A DNA stretch of 64,000 nucleotides. It comes from Ensifer adhaerens (GTDB lineage: Bacteria > Pseudomonadota > Alphaproteobacteria > Rhizobiales > Rhizobiaceae). Of the stretch, positions 45,976-56,060 are shown piece by piece. The DNA is taken from NCBI GenBank assembly GCA_900215285.1, contig OCMG01000004.1:434001-498000 (forward strand), read 5' to 3'. Both the position numbers and the translations under genes were made by a program. The first letter of the stretch is position 1; every line of letters begins with the position of its first letter. Below the pieces are notes generated by a model. The model was not told the origin of the DNA, did no database searches, and was given only the letters and a program-made list of their open reading frames with translations.

Positions 45976-47367
45976 CTACTTCACCCGCTTGCGGATGTGA
46001 TGATAGATCGCACGGATGGCCTGCGCCTCGCCGCCCAGAGGCGCGTGCGGCCGGTCTTTGGGCGACCAGCCGAAAATGTCGAAATGCGCCCAGCTTTCGG
46101 TCTGCGTGACGAAGCGCTTGAGGAAGAGCGCCGCCGTAATCGCACCCGCCATGCCACCGGACGGCGCATTGGTCAGGTCTGCGATCTTCGTCGAAAGATC
46201 GCCTTCGTAGCCGGCGTAGAGCGGCAGTCTCCAGAGCGGGTCGTCATTTTCCAGCGCGGAATCCGCCAGATCATGCGCCAGGTCCTCGTCATCGGTAAAG
46301 AATGGGGGAAGATCCGGACCAAGCGCGACGCGCGCAGCACCCGTCAACGTCGCCATGTCGATCAAGAGATCGGGTTTTTCCTCGTCGGCATAGGCAAGCG
46401 CATCGGCCAGGATCAGGCGGCCCTCTGCGTCCGTGTTGTCGATCTGCACCGTGAGGCCCTTGCGGCTGCGGTAGATGTCGCCCGGACGGAAGGCATTGCC
46501 GGCGATCGAGTTCTCGACGACCGGCACGAGCACGCGCAGGTCCACCTTGAGATGCGCATCCATGATCATCAGCGCGAGGCCGAGCACGTTGGCGGCACCA
46601 CCCATGTCCTTCTTCATCAGGAGCATGGAGGAGGACGGCTTGATGTCGAGGCCGCCCGTGTCGAAGCAGACGCCCTTGCCGACCAACGTGACCTTGGGCG
46701 CGCCCTTTTCACCCCAGCGCATTTCCAGAAGCCTCGGGGCCTCCTCCGCCGCACGGCCGACCGCGTGGATCAGCGGGAAGTTCTTCTGCAGCAGGTCGTC
46801 GCCGGAAATGACGGAAACCTTGGCGTCATAATGCTCTGCCAGTTCGCGGAAGACCTTCTCCAGCGCGTTCGGGCCCATGTCGTTCGTGGGCGTGTTGATG
46901 AGGTCGCGGGCTAGAAACACGCCGGCGATCTGGCGCTTGATGTCGGTCGCGTTCGCGTCCTTCGGGATGAGCAGCGTCGGCCCCTGCGGCTTGGGCTTCA
47001 GGTAGGTCTCGAAGCGATAGCTGCCGAGGCCGAAACCGAGCGCGATGCGGTTCGCCGTCAGCGGGGCAGTCTCGACATGCCATTCGCCCTCGGGCAACGC
47101 GCGCGCCAGATATCCAGTCATGAACGGGCTGCCCGCCGGGTTCTTGCCGAGGCCGAACAGTGCGCCGCCGAGCGCGCCATCGGCTGCCGGGACAAGCAGC
47201 ACGGAGCCGGTGTCGGCCTTGAAGCCCGATTTGCGCGCCCATTCGAGCGCCGTCGCCTCTATGGCGCCGATCTCGATATGCGCCGGGGTTACCGCGAAGA
47301 CGGGCAAGGTCTTGCCGAGCTTGCTGTTATAGGGACTGTGGCGCTTGATGAACTGAAAGGGGGCCAT
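45976..47367 (-). CDS. Leucyl aminopeptidase family protein (M17)
   Basis: Dizinc/dimanganese exopeptidase that removes N-terminal residues. 463 residues from MAPFQFIKRHSPYNS. Metal ligands and catalytic residues are in LVGKGVCFDTGGLDIKP and KKDMGGA, with the M17 signature NTDAEGRLILADAL. An N-terminal domain of about 170 residues is divergent, as in PepB/PepA-related members. Cytosolic. An upstream in-frame start exists at 47400 but without support. Confidence 0.9.
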   Translation of the reverse strand: MAPFQFIKRHSPYNSKLGKTLPVFAVTPAHIEIGAIEATALEWARKSGFKADTGSVLLVPAADGALGGALFGLGKNPAGSPFMTGYLARALPEGEWHVETAPLTANRIALGFGLGSYRFETYLKPKPQGPTLLIPKDANATDIKRQIAGVFLARDLINTPTNDMGPNALEKVFRELAEHYDAKVSVISGDDLLQKNFPLIHAVGRAAEEAPRLLEMRWGEKGAPKVTLVGKGVCFDTGGLDIKPSSSMLLMKKDMGGAANVLGLALMIMDAHLKVDLRVLVPVVENSIAGNAFRPGDIYRSRKGLTVQIDNTDAEGRLILADALAYADEEKPDLLIDMATLTGAARVALGPDLPPFFTDDEDLAHDLADSALENDDPLWRLPLYAGYEGDLSTKIADLTNAPSGGMAGAITAALFLKRFVTQTESWAHFDIFGWSPKDRPHAPLGGEAQAIRAIYHHIRKRVK

Positions 47368-47678
47368 GTTTATCTGTGTCTTTCCCAATGCGCAGAGCAA
47401 TTGCCGGCGACCGCGGATCGCCCGGATGCTTCTTTCAAGTTTCTCTCACAATCCCCGGCGGTCCCGCGCCGCCCTTCTTTCGGAATTGCCCCACCTGCGT
47501 GTACCCCTTCCCGACCCAACCAGCCATCCGCAACCTTCGGGGTTCGGCCTCGGCACCCGGGAATCAGAGACGTTAACGCTCTGTTAGGGTTAACAGACTA
47601 TTGCTGGTGTCAAGGTTGCGCCGCAGTTTCCAGTATGCCCTTCGGCCGGTGCAAGCATCCAGTTTTCAGGGCAGCTCC
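47368..47678. other. Divergent 311-bp region (aminopeptidase / tadD)
   Basis: No supported gene. It contains TTAA-N7-TTAG at 47573-47587 plus GTTAAC at 47589-47594, about 85-105 bp upstream of the tadD ATG. Otherwise nothing recognisable. Confidence 0.6.
47573..47594. promoter_or_regulatory. CtrA-like box upstream of tadD
   Basis: TTAA (47573-47576), 7 bases, then TTAG (47584-47587), one mismatch to TTAA-N7-TTAA; a further TTAA follows at 47590-47593. Lies 85-106 bp upstream of the tadD start codon. CtrA control of pilus genes is known in Caulobacter; here it is inferred. Confidence 0.45.
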
Positions 47679-48491
47679 ATGAACACATTCCCTCTTCTCC
47701 GGTTCCGCAGCAGCAAGTTGATGGCTGGTGCCTGCCTTGTCATCGCAGCACTTTCACTCCAGTCCTGCACGACCACAAGTTCGACGGACAATATCAAGAC
47801 AGGCTCAATTCCCACCGGATTTTCCAAGCCCGTCACGGAAATGAACGCGATGGAGTTGAGTGCTGCCGCCAACAGGATTGGTGACGCCTATGCGAAGAAT
47901 CCCAACGACAGGAATGCCGGCCTGAACTACGCCAACCTGCTGCGCATGACCGGCAAGAACGATCAGGCGCTGGCCGTGATGCAACAGGTTGTCATACGCC
48001 ATCCGAACGACACCGATGTTCTCGCCGCCTACGGCAAGGCGCAGGCTGCCGCCGGCCAGCTCGATGCAGCACTTGAAACGATCTCTCGTGCCGAGCGTCC
48101 CGACCTGCCGGACTGGCGCCTGAAATCCGCTCAAGGGGCAATACTTGATCAGTTGGGCCGGTCCACAGAGGCACGCATGCGCTATCAGGAGGCGCTCGAC
48201 CTGAAACCTAATGATCCCTCCGTCCTGTCGAACCTCGGCATGTCCTATGTCCTCACCAAGGACCTGAAGACCGCCGAGACCTATCTTCGCCAGGCCGCAG
48301 CCCAGCCGGGCGCGGACAGCTCCGTGCGTCAGAACCTGGCACTGGTTGTCGGGCTGCAGGGGCGCTACCCCGAGGCGGAGAAGATTGCCCGGCAGGAACT
48401 TTCCCCGGCGCAGGCCGATGCCAATGTGAAGTATCTGCGCTCCATGATGAGCCAGCAGGCAACCTGGAAAGCGCTGAAACAGCAAGGTTGA
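47679..48491 (+). CDS. tadD: Tad pilus TPR lipoprotein TadD
   Basis: Outer-membrane-associated TPR protein that helps secretin (CpaC/RcpA) assembly in Tad systems. 270 residues; lipoprotein signal with lipobox LQSC (Cys-29), then five or so TPR units (about 75-245, for example ALAVMQQVVIRHPNDTDVLAAYGKA and EARMRYQEALDLKPNDPSVL). It converges on tadC with a shared terminator between. Start at MNTFPLLRFR. Confidence 0.88.
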   Translation: MNTFPLLRFRSSKLMAGACLVIAALSLQSCTTTSSTDNIKTGSIPTGFSKPVTEMNAMELSAAANRIGDAYAKNPNDRNAGLNYANLLRMTGKNDQALAVMQQVVIRHPNDTDVLAAYGKAQAAAGQLDAALETISRAERPDLPDWRLKSAQGAILDQLGRSTEARMRYQEALDLKPNDPSVLSNLGMSYVLTKDLKTAETYLRQAAAQPGADSSVRQNLALVVGLQGRYPEAEKIARQELSPAQADANVKYLRSMMSQQATWKALKQQG

Positions 48492-48536
48492 TCAAACCCC
48501 GGCTCGCAAGGGCCGGCGCCGATCCGCAGACAATGA

Positions 48537-48568
48537 GAAAAGGCGCTCCCGAACCGGAGCGCCTTTTT
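48537..48568. terminator. Bidirectional rho-independent terminator (tadD / tadC)
   Basis: AGGCGCTCC (48541-48549) pairs with GGAGCGCCT (48556-48564) around a 6-base loop; AAA before and TTTTT after extend the stem and supply U tracts on both strands. It lies between the convergent ends of tadD and tadC and probably ends both transcripts. Confidence 0.9.
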
Positions 48569-48599
48569 CATGTCTGCCAACGGTGTCAGGCAGCTTGCA

Positions 48600-49613
48600 T
48601 CAATGCGTGGTCTGTTCCTGCGACGTGCCGCTCATCTGGTCGCTGACGCGGATACCGGCCGGCCCGAGAATGACGGCAATGAGGACCGGAAGGAAGAACA
48701 GGATCATCGGCACCGTCAGTTTCGGCGGCAGGGCCGCCGCCTTTTTCTCGGCCTCATTCATGCGCGTGTCGCGGCTTTCCTGCGCCAGCGTGCGCAGCGC
48801 CTGGGCGACCGGCGTACCGTAGCGTTCGGCCTGGATCAGGGCCTGGGTCGTAGACTTGACCGCTTCAAGTTGAGTCCGGTTTGCAAGGTTTTCATACGCG
48901 CTGCGGCGATCCTGAAGATAAGAGAGTTCGGCCGTCGTCAGGACGATTTCTTCAGCCAGTTCCGGTGACTGCGCGCCGATTTCGTCAGCCACGCGGCGCA
49001 TTGAGGCCTCGACCGAGACACCGGACTCGACGCAGATCAGAAGCAGGTCCAGCGCGTCGGGCCAGGAGCGTCGAATGGACGCCTGACGCTTGCCCATCTT
49101 GTTGCTGATGAAGATGATCGGCGCATAGAAACCCAGATAGGCGGCCACCAGATTGAACAGAAGCCTCATGGTCAAGGCCTGATCGGAGAGATTGTCGAAA
49201 ACGAAAATCCAGATGGCACCGGCAACGCCAAATACGAATGGCAGGATCAGGCGGGCGAAAAGATAAGTGTTCAGCGCGTTCTGCGAACGGTAGCCTGCGG
49301 CACGCAGCTTGTTGATGGTGGCGTCATCCACCAGCGCCTTGCGCAGGTTCAGCCGTTCGACGATGTTGCGGACATTCTTGTTGTCCTTGCTGCGCAGACT
49401 GGCCTTGGATTGGATCGCGGCGTTCATGCGCGCGCGTTCGCGGGCGCGCAGCTGCTCGCGTTCAACTGCCACCGATTTCATCCGCTTGTGAAGGTCACCG
49501 CGTTCGAAATAGGGCTCCGCCACCACATACAGCGTGCCGAAGACAGCAAGTCCGATCAGCACGGCGAAGATGAAACCGGGATGGGTGACTGTCGAGGCGA
49601 AATCGTAAAGCAT
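48600..49613 (-). CDS. tadC: Tad pilus inner-membrane platform protein TadC
   Basis: Type II secretion F-domain (GspF-like) protein; with TadB it forms the inner-membrane platform of the Tad pilus. 337 residues with an N-terminal membrane helix (about 10-28), a charged cytoplasmic region, two more helices near 125-165, the T2SSF domain (RSWPDALDLLLICVESGVSVEASMRRVADE) and a C-terminal helix. Last gene of the cpaB-to-tadC series; 91 bp after tadB. Confidence 0.93.
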   Translation of the reverse strand: MLYDFASTVTHPGFIFAVLIGLAVFGTLYVVAEPYFERGDLHKRMKSVAVEREQLRARERARMNAAIQSKASLRSKDNKNVRNIVERLNLRKALVDDATINKLRAAGYRSQNALNTYLFARLILPFVFGVAGAIWIFVFDNLSDQALTMRLLFNLVAAYLGFYAPIIFISNKMGKRQASIRRSWPDALDLLLICVESGVSVEASMRRVADEIGAQSPELAEEIVLTTAELSYLQDRRSAYENLANRTQLEAVKSTTQALIQAERYGTPVAQALRTLAQESRDTRMNEAEKKAAALPPKLTVPMILFFLPVLIAVILGPAGIRVSDQMSGTSQEQTTH

Positions 49614-49704
49614 GCTGGTCGTCCTTGTGGCGGATCCTGCGCCTGTCGGTATTGCGGCAAATCCCGGGAAGCGCCCTGCGACCCCGTCCGGAACTCTTCG
49701 CGGG

Positions 49705-50760
49705 TCAGATATCGAAATTGATCATCTTGCGCATGACGAACACGCCGATCGACATCCAGACGCCGGAGGCGAGCAGAATGAGGTGCCCGCGCGGGTCGGA
49801 GAAGAGCGGCTTGATATAATCCGGCGACGTGATCGAAACGAGCATGGCCACGATGAACGGCAAGGCGCCGATGATCACAGCCGAGGCCTTGGCTTCCATG
49901 GACAACGCCTGAACCTTGGCCAGCATCTTCTTACGATCACGCAGAACACGGCTGAGATTGCCGAGTGCTTCCGAGAGGTTACCGCCGGCCTGAGCCTGAA
50001 TGCCGATCACGATGGCAAAGAACTTGACCTCCTGAAGCGGGATTGTGGCATGCATGCGCGCGCAGGCATCGGCAATCGATATGCCCATCTGCTGCGCCTC
50101 GACCACACGACGGAATTCGCTCTTGACCGGTTCCTGGCCCTCCATGGCGATCAGGCGCACGGCATCGTTCAGGGGTAGACCGGATTTGATCGAGCGGACC
50201 ATGATGTCGAGCGAATTCGGGAATTCACCGAGAAACTTCTTCATGCGGCGCTTCAGCAGGAAGCCGAGAATAAAGCGCGGCATGCCCGCCCCCATCACGA
50301 AGGCGAGCGCCACAGTGCCGATCTGCGGCCCGGAGAAAGGCAGGAAATCGAATGCCGGCGTGGAAGACATGCTCGACGTCATGACGAACCCCACCACCAG
50401 CGTGGCAAAGGCCATCCCTGCACTGCCGATGTAGAACTGTGCCTCCGTCAGTGACAGGCCGGCCTGCTGAAGGCGGACCTTCAATGGCGGGGTGTCGACC
50501 TTCTTGTTCTGCTCCTGCTTCTTTTCCAGTTCGCTCAGCGAATCCTGAATGGACTTGCGGCGCTTGGTGGCCTCGGCCATGCGGTCGCGCGCGGCCTTCA
50601 CCTTGACCGTGTCGGTTTCGGCAGCCTTGACCTTCTTGTATCGGTTGCTTGTCTTTTGCTGTGCTTCGATTTCGGTGAAGAGAACGCCGTAGGCCACGGC
50701 CGCTGCAGCGATGGCTGCCAGACCGATAATCGCCAGAACCATGGGATCAATACCAAACAT
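49705..50760 (-). CDS. tadB: Tad pilus inner-membrane platform protein TadB
   Basis: Paralogue of TadC with a T2SSF domain. 351 residues; membrane helices near residues 5-25, 110-135, 150-165 and 300-345. Conserved segment FPNSLDIMVRSIKSGLPLNDAVRLI and later GNLSEALGNLSRVLRDRKKMLAKVQAL. The N-terminal cytoplasmic stretch is highly charged (coiled-coil-like). 57 bp downstream of cpaF. Confidence 0.93.
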   Translation of the reverse strand: MFGIDPMVLAIIGLAAIAAAAVAYGVLFTEIEAQQKTSNRYKKVKAAETDTVKVKAARDRMAEATKRRKSIQDSLSELEKKQEQNKKVDTPPLKVRLQQAGLSLTEAQFYIGSAGMAFATLVVGFVMTSSMSSTPAFDFLPFSGPQIGTVALAFVMGAGMPRFILGFLLKRRMKKFLGEFPNSLDIMVRSIKSGLPLNDAVRLIAMEGQEPVKSEFRRVVEAQQMGISIADACARMHATIPLQEVKFFAIVIGIQAQAGGNLSEALGNLSRVLRDRKKMLAKVQALSMEAKASAVIIGALPFIVAMLVSITSPDYIKPLFSDPRGHLILLASGVWMSIGVFVMRKMINFDI

Positions 50761-50817
50761 TACGCGTGCTCCCGGTTATCACTCTTCTTCTCACTTCGTC
50801 AGCCGGCTGCCCGGTGA

Positions 50818-52332
50818 TCAGGCGACCTTGTCTTCCATCGCGTCGAGGGCTTCCGCCAGGCGCTTTTCTTCGCCGTAATAGCGGGCGCGGTCCCAGAAGT
50901 TCGGCCGGCCTATGCCGGTCGAGCGGTGCCGCCCGATGATGCGGCCATTGGCGTCTTCGCCTTCGATCTCGTAACGGACGAGGTCCTGCGTCACGATGAC
51001 ATCGCCTTCCATGCCGACCACTTCGGTAATGTGGGTGATGCGGCGCGAACCGTCGCGCAGACGCGCGGCCTGGATGATGATGTCGACCGAGCCGGCGACG
51101 ATTTCGCGCACCGTCTTGGCCGGCAGCGTGAAGCCGCCCATGGCGATCATCGATTCGATACGGTTCAGGCATTCGCGCGGCGTGTTGGCGTGGATCGTGC
51201 CCATCGAGCCGTCGTGACCGGTGTTCATCGCCTGGAGCAGGTCGAACACCTCAGGTCCGCGCACTTCGCCGACGATGATACGTTCGGGACGCATGCGAAG
51301 GCAGTTCTTGACGAGATCGCGCATGGTGATTTCGCCCTCGCCTTCGATGTTCGGCGGGCGCGTTTCGAGGCGTACCACATGCGGCTGCTGCAGCTGAAGT
51401 TCGGCAGAGTCTTCGCAGGTGATGATGCGCTCATGCGTGTCGATGTAGCGCGTCAGGCAGTTCAGAAGCGTCGTCTTCCCCGAACCCGTACCGCCGGAGA
51501 CAACGATGTTGCAGCGGACGCGGCCGATGATCTGCAGGACGGCCGCACCCTCCGGCGTGATGGAACCGAAGCGCACGAGCTGATCGAGCGTCAGCTTGTC
51601 CTTCTTGAACTTACGAATGGTGAGCGCCGGGCCGTCGATGGCCAGCGGCGGCGCAATGACGTTGACGCGCGAACCGTCGGGAAGACGGGCGTCGCAGATC
51701 GGGCTCGATTCGTCGACGCGGCGGCCGACCTGGCTGACGATACGCTGGCAGACGGAGAGAAGCTGGCCATTGTCGCGGAAGCGGATATCGCTCTCTTGCA
51801 CCTTGCCATCGACTTCGATGAAGGTCTGGCCGGCGCCGTTGACCATGATGTCGGCGATGTCGTCGCGCGCCAGCAGCGGCTCGAGCGGACCGAAGCCCAA
51901 CACGTCGTTGCAGATGTCCTCGAGCAGTTCTTCCTGCTCCGAGATCGACATGGCGAAATTCTTGATCGTGATGATATCGTTGACGATATCGCGAATTTCC
52001 TCACGCGCGCTCTCATTGTCGAGCTTGGCCAGCTGCGACAGGTCGATCGTGTCGATCAGCGCGGAGAAAACCTGGCTCTTGGTATCGTAATACTCCGAAT
52101 TCCGGGTGGTGCGCCGGCGGACCGGCGGTTCGGGAGCGAGCGGCGGCGGCGTTGCTGCCACGCGGGCGGGCGCCGGCTCCGGAGCCTTGATCATCGGCTC
52201 CGGTGTCGCCACCATGACCTGCGGTTCCGACGCAGCAGGGGCGGCGGGCGCATAGGTCTTCGGCGCGGAAGGAGCAGACCCTCCCGAGAAGCCGGATTTT
52301 CCGAAGCCGTCATTTCCCTTTTTGCCGAACAT
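50818..52332 (-). CDS. cpaF: Tad pilus ATPase CpaF/TadA
   Basis: Hexameric secretion ATPase that powers pilus extension and retraction. 504 residues. The first 100 are Pro/Ala-rich and variable; then the CpaF ATPase core with Walker [17 protein letters not shown], Walker B region [30 protein letters not shown] and the His-box [14 protein letters not shown]. Start is the ATG giving [11 protein letters not shown]. Located between cpaE and tadB. Confidence 0.95.
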   Translation of the reverse strand: MFGKKGNDGFGKSGFSGGSAPSAPKTYAPAAPAASEPQVMVATPEPMIKAPEPAPARVAATPPPLAPEPPVRRRTTRNSEYYDTKSQVFSALIDTIDLSQLAKLDNESAREEIRDIVNDIITIKNFAMSISEQEELLEDICNDVLGFGPLEPLLARDDIADIMVNGAGQTFIEVDGKVQESDIRFRDNGQLLSVCQRIVSQVGRRVDESSPICDARLPDGSRVNVIAPPLAIDGPALTIRKFKKDKLTLDQLVRFGSITPEGAAVLQIIGRVRCNIVVSGGTGSGKTTLLNCLTRYIDTHERIITCEDSAELQLQQPHVVRLETRPPNIEGEGEITMRDLVKNCLRMRPERIIVGEVRGPEVFDLLQAMNTGHDGSMGTIHANTPRECLNRIESMIAMGGFTLPAKTVREIVAGSVDIIIQAARLRDGSRRITHITEVVGMEGDVIVTQDLVRYEIEGEDANGRIIGRHRSTGIGRPNFWDRARYYGEEKRLAEALDAMEDKVA

Positions 52333-52351
52333 CAATCAGATCCAGTCTTTT

Positions 52352-53653
52352 TCACGCTTTGCTTTTGGCGCGGTTGAGCAGTGCGAGCATCTTGGCGAGG
52401 CTGCTGCCCTTCTGGCGCTTGACGGTGGTGCGGCCTGTCACGACATGGGCGATCTGCGAGAAGGTCTCGGAGACAGGCGCCTTGGGGTCGATCTCGGCAA
52501 TCATTCGGCCGCTATTGGCCGCGCTGCCGAAAAGCTGCACCTCGAAGGGGATGACGGCGATCGGCTGAACGCCCAGCGGATCGACGAAATCCGACGGAGA
52601 GATTTCGGCGCGCTTCGGCATGCCCGCCTGATTGATGATCAGGTGGGGAAGCTTGTCGTTCGGACGCAGCTTCTTCAGCGCGTCGAACATGTTCTTGGCG
52701 TTTCGCAGGTTGGCCAGGTCCGGCACGGCCGTGATCACGACCTCGTCGACGCCGGAAAGCAGCATGCGGGTCCAGTCGTTCCAGGCGTGCGGTACATCGA
52801 GCACGGTGACGGGCGCGGACCGGGACAGAACCTCGACGACCGGCTGGAAGGCCTCGCGACCGAAATCATAGGCGCGATCGAGCATCGACGGCGCAGCCAG
52901 AAGCGACAGGTTGTCGGTGCATTTGGCGAGAAGCCGGTCGAGAAAAATCTCGTCCAGGCGGTCGGGCGAATAGACCGCTTCCGCCATGCCCTGGGCAGGA
53001 TCCTGATCGAAGTTGATATTCGCTGTGCCGAAGGCCAGATCGAGATCCGCCAGGATCGTTTCCGTGGAAAACAGGCTCGAAATGCCGAAGGCGGCGTTAT
53101 GCGCGATGGTCGATGAGCCGACGCCGCCCTTGGCGCCGATGAATGCAATGCTGCGGCCAAGCGGCTCGGCCTCGGGATCGACAAAGATCGAAGAGATCGA
53201 GGAAAGCAGGTCGGGGAGACCGACCGGATAGACCAGATATTCGGAAATACCGTTGCGCATCAGCTCGCGATAGAGACCAATGTCGTTCTGGCGACCGACG
53301 ATGATGACCTTTGTGGAAGGGTCGCAGACTTCGGCGAGCGGTCCCAGTTCCTCGAACAACCGGTCCGCGCCGAGCGACGTCTCCAGGATGATCAGGTTCG
53401 GCGTTGCGGCGCTCGCAAACATGCTTGCAGCGGCAGCGATGCTGCCGTGGTTGATCTTGAACGTGACTTTGCCCATCCGGCGATCGTGACTGCAGCGCTC
53501 CATCAGGCGCAGCACGTCCTCGCTCTCGCAGAAGGCATGGATCGATATGCGCGGCAGCGGCCGGATCTGATCGATGTCGATGCTGTCGTTCGCACGCTCG
53601 TCGAGCTGGTCGCCCATCGCGGCGGGCTCGATTCCGTATTCAACTGTACTCAT
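52352..53653 (-). CDS. cpaE: Pilus localisation ATPase-like protein CpaE/TadZ
   Basis: CpaE is a MinD/ParA-like ATPase with an N-terminal receiver-like domain, used to place the Tad pilus machine at the pole. 433 residues; N-terminal atypical receiver (about 40-155), then the P-loop region FIGAKGGVGSSTIAHNAAF (deviant Walker A with Ser in place of the first Lys/Thr residue) and LADLDLAFGTANINFDQDP. Order cpaD-cpaE-cpaF is canonical. Confidence 0.92.
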   Translation of the reverse strand: MSTVEYGIEPAAMGDQLDERANDSIDIDQIRPLPRISIHAFCESEDVLRLMERCSHDRRMGKVTFKINHGSIAAAASMFASAATPNLIILETSLGADRLFEELGPLAEVCDPSTKVIIVGRQNDIGLYRELMRNGISEYLVYPVGLPDLLSSISSIFVDPEAEPLGRSIAFIGAKGGVGSSTIAHNAAFGISSLFSTETILADLDLAFGTANINFDQDPAQGMAEAVYSPDRLDEIFLDRLLAKCTDNLSLLAAPSMLDRAYDFGREAFQPVVEVLSRSAPVTVLDVPHAWNDWTRMLLSGVDEVVITAVPDLANLRNAKNMFDALKKLRPNDKLPHLIINQAGMPKRAEISPSDFVDPLGVQPIAVIPFEVQLFGSAANSGRMIAEIDPKAPVSETFSQIAHVVTGRTTVKRQKGSSLAKMLALLNRAKSKA

Positions 53654-53687
53654 GGGTCCTGTCTCTCCGGTAACCGATCACGCGCGA

Positions 53688-54431
53688 TCATTGGCTGGGA
53701 ATGCTGACGCTGGTGTCCTGGCCAAGGCTGGAGCCGCTGGTGCGATAGGTATCAATCACGTTCGCACGCCGCTGCGCATCGATGGGGGTCGATGCCCGCG
53801 GGTCGAACAGGTCCTTCGGGTTGGCGACCTGCGCGGCCAGATTGTTCTGGTTGGCGCAGCCGAAATTATACCAGTTCTTGTTGGCGAAAGAATTCTCCAT
53901 CAGGTCCTCCGGCCACTGACCGCACTGGTCGGTCATGGCGGTGAGCGCAACGAAGCTGAGCTTGATGGGCGCCGAAACGCCGGGATCGGCCTGGTAACTC
54001 GTCACGACCATGCGGCGCTGCTGCACGCCCTCGTAGGCCAGCTCCCGGCGCACGGCCGGCACGACAGCGCGAGCAGCCCGCGAATTGATCGAACCGACGG
54101 GAACAGCGATCTGGATGATGCCCGAGGAATTGTTCTTGTAGTTCTGGCCAAAGCCCCGGATCGTGTCCTCGATGCCGCGGCTGAGCTTGACGTCGCCGGT
54201 CGCAACCGGGATGTCGATGGAATGCTCCGCCTCGGCCAGGGTGATGGGGTGACGGACCCGATAGTCATTGTTGATGGAAGCCGTCTTGAGGTCGCTGTCC
54301 GGGCGCGTGCCGCAACCGGCCAGGGCAACTGTCGAGGCCGCAAGCGCGACCAGTGTCAGAGTTCTGAGCGCAGGCATCACCAGAGCTTCCCTTTTGATCA
54401 GATGGAGGCATTGTTCGTTCAACTGGTTCAT
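53688..54431 (-). CDS. cpaD: Tad pilus lipoprotein CpaD
   Basis: CpaD is an outer-membrane-linked lipoprotein in alphaproteobacterial Tad systems. From MNQLNEQCLHLIKRE the product is 247 residues; start supported by GAGGAG 7 nt upstream. A lipobox ALAGC occurs after a hydrophobic stretch starting MPALRTLTLVALA, so a later start at that Met (54377) is possible. CpaD domain with HPITLAEAEHSIDIPV and CANQNNLAAQVANPKDLFDPRA. Confidence 0.9.
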   Translation of the reverse strand: MNQLNEQCLHLIKREALVMPALRTLTLVALAASTVALAGCGTRPDSDLKTASINNDYRVRHPITLAEAEHSIDIPVATGDVKLSRGIEDTIRGFGQNYKNNSSGIIQIAVPVGSINSRAARAVVPAVRRELAYEGVQQRRMVVTSYQADPGVSAPIKLSFVALTAMTDQCGQWPEDLMENSFANKNWYNFGCANQNNLAAQVANPKDLFDPRASTPIDAQRRANVIDTYRTSGSSLGQDTSVSIPSQ

Positions 54432-54442
54432 CGTCCCGCTCC

Positions 54443-56041
54443 TCACTTGTAGATGAACCCGACATTGCCATGATAGCGCTGGCCGCTGGCGGGGTTGACC
54501 TTGGTGCCGTAAACCTTGTTGACGCTGTTCAGGAAGAAGGTTGCCGCATCGTTTTCCGGGATGAAATTGTCATCCGGGCGGGCAAGCTTGTCCGGCGACA
54601 CCGCGCGAACGAGATAAGGCGTCGCGATGATGACGAGTTCCGTTTCGTTGCGCTGGAAGTCCTTCGAGCGGAACATGGTGCCGAGGATCGGGATCTTGGC
54701 GAGCGCCGGGTTGCCGCTGAAGGCCTGGCGCACGTCGTCACTCACGAGGCCTGCGATCATGATCGAGCCGCCGGAGGGCAGTTCGACCGTCGTTGAGGCC
54801 TGACGGCGACGAATGCCGAGCTGGGTTACGCCGGGATGCTTTGCATCGCCGAACGATGCAACCGAACCCTCGTAGGTCGGCTCCGAAACCTCGGTCTCGA
54901 GCTTGAGGCTGATCCGACCGGCGGACATCACAACCGGCAGGAAGCTGAGCGAGATGCCATACTGGCTGGTCTGCTTGCTACGCGTGATCGTGCCGGGCGT
55001 GTTGATGACGGCGCCGTTAGGCGCGATCGACTGCGAGTCCGGCGTGGATGTCTGGTCTGTGACCATGTTGAAGGAGCCGCCGACGTAGAACTTGGCGACT
55101 TCGCCGGAGATCGCGGTCAAGCTCGGCTCGGCAAGGGTGCGCATGACGCCCGCCTGCTCCATCGCGTTCATGTAGGCAGCCAGGCCGATGCCGCCGCCAA
55201 ACGAGCCCGCTGCACCGGCAACGGCCGTTCCCAGCGCGTTGGAAAGGCCATTGCTCGTCCCGCCGAGGTTGGTGGGATTGATGAAGCTGAAGGCTCCGTT
55301 GGAGCCGCTGACCGACGAATTGAGGCCGAGCTGCTTGATAACCTGGCGGCTGACTTCGGCGACCGTGACCTTCAGCGTCACCTGATCCTCGCCCTGGATG
55401 GTCAGAAGGTTGACGATCTGCGAGGTCTGACGGTCTTCGGCGAAGATGGCAACGCTCGAAGAGGTTCCGGAGCCGCTTGCCGTCTGGTTGCGGGTCGTGG
55501 CTTCACCGCCCTTGACGAAGATTTCTGCGAGCTTGGAGGCCTGTGCCGCATCCTGAGGCGTGCGCACGGTGCCGGTCAGCACGATGTTGTCCGAAATGAT
55601 CTCGACCTTGATGTCGGAGTCGGGCAGGAACCGACGCAGGTTGGTTTCGAGCTGCGAGATGTCGCGCTCGACCTGAATGTCGAGGCTGACGATTTCCTTG
55701 CCATCGGCGCCGAAGACGAAGACGTTGGTCTGACCGACGGCCTTGCCGAAGAGGTAGAGGCGGCGCGAGGTGCGGGTGACGGCGTCGGCCAGCGAGGGGT
55801 CGGCGACGAGAATGTCATGCGCATCAGCCGGCAGCTCGACCACCAGAGCCTTGTTGAGTCCCAGCTTGAGGTGCTTCTTCACACCGGGGCCGGCCTGGGA
55901 GATCGTCACCAGGGATTCGCTTGCGAATGCGGCAAGTCCCTGCCCGTCCGTCAGCGGAACCGGAAGAAGCCCCGAGAGGGCCAGAGTGAAACACAGCCCG
56001 CCAATCGTGGTTTTGCGGATGTCATGCATCGTAATTTTCAC
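54443..56041 (-). CDS. cpaC: Tad pilus secretin CpaC/RcpA
   Basis: Outer-membrane secretin channel of the Tad pilus. About 532 residues from a GTG with GGAG 8 nt upstream (ATG 12 bases later also possible). Signal peptide, then a pilus-formation N-terminal domain (VKKHLKLGLNKALVVELPADAHD...), a BON domain and the secretin domain with the conserved EPSLTAISGEVAKFYVGG and VELPSGGSIMIAGLVSDD blocks. The first domain is shared with the stand-alone secreted protein at 58402. Confidence 0.94.
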   Translation of the reverse strand: MKITMHDIRKTTIGGLCFTLALSGLLPVPLTDGQGLAAFASESLVTISQAGPGVKKHLKLGLNKALVVELPADAHDILVADPSLADAVTRTSRRLYLFGKAVGQTNVFVFGADGKEIVSLDIQVERDISQLETNLRRFLPDSDIKVEIISDNIVLTGTVRTPQDAAQASKLAEIFVKGGEATTRNQTASGSGTSSSVAIFAEDRQTSQIVNLLTIQGEDQVTLKVTVAEVSRQVIKQLGLNSSVSGSNGAFSFINPTNLGGTSNGLSNALGTAVAGAAGSFGGGIGLAAYMNAMEQAGVMRTLAEPSLTAISGEVAKFYVGGSFNMVTDQTSTPDSQSIAPNGAVINTPGTITRSKQTSQYGISLSFLPVVMSAGRISLKLETEVSEPTYEGSVASFGDAKHPGVTQLGIRRRQASTTVELPSGGSIMIAGLVSDDVRQAFSGNPALAKIPILGTMFRSKDFQRNETELVIIATPYLVRAVSPDKLARPDDNFIPENDAATFFLNSVNKVYGTKVNPASGQRYHGNVGFIYK

Positions 56042-56060
56042 AGTCTGCTCCCGCTCGTTC

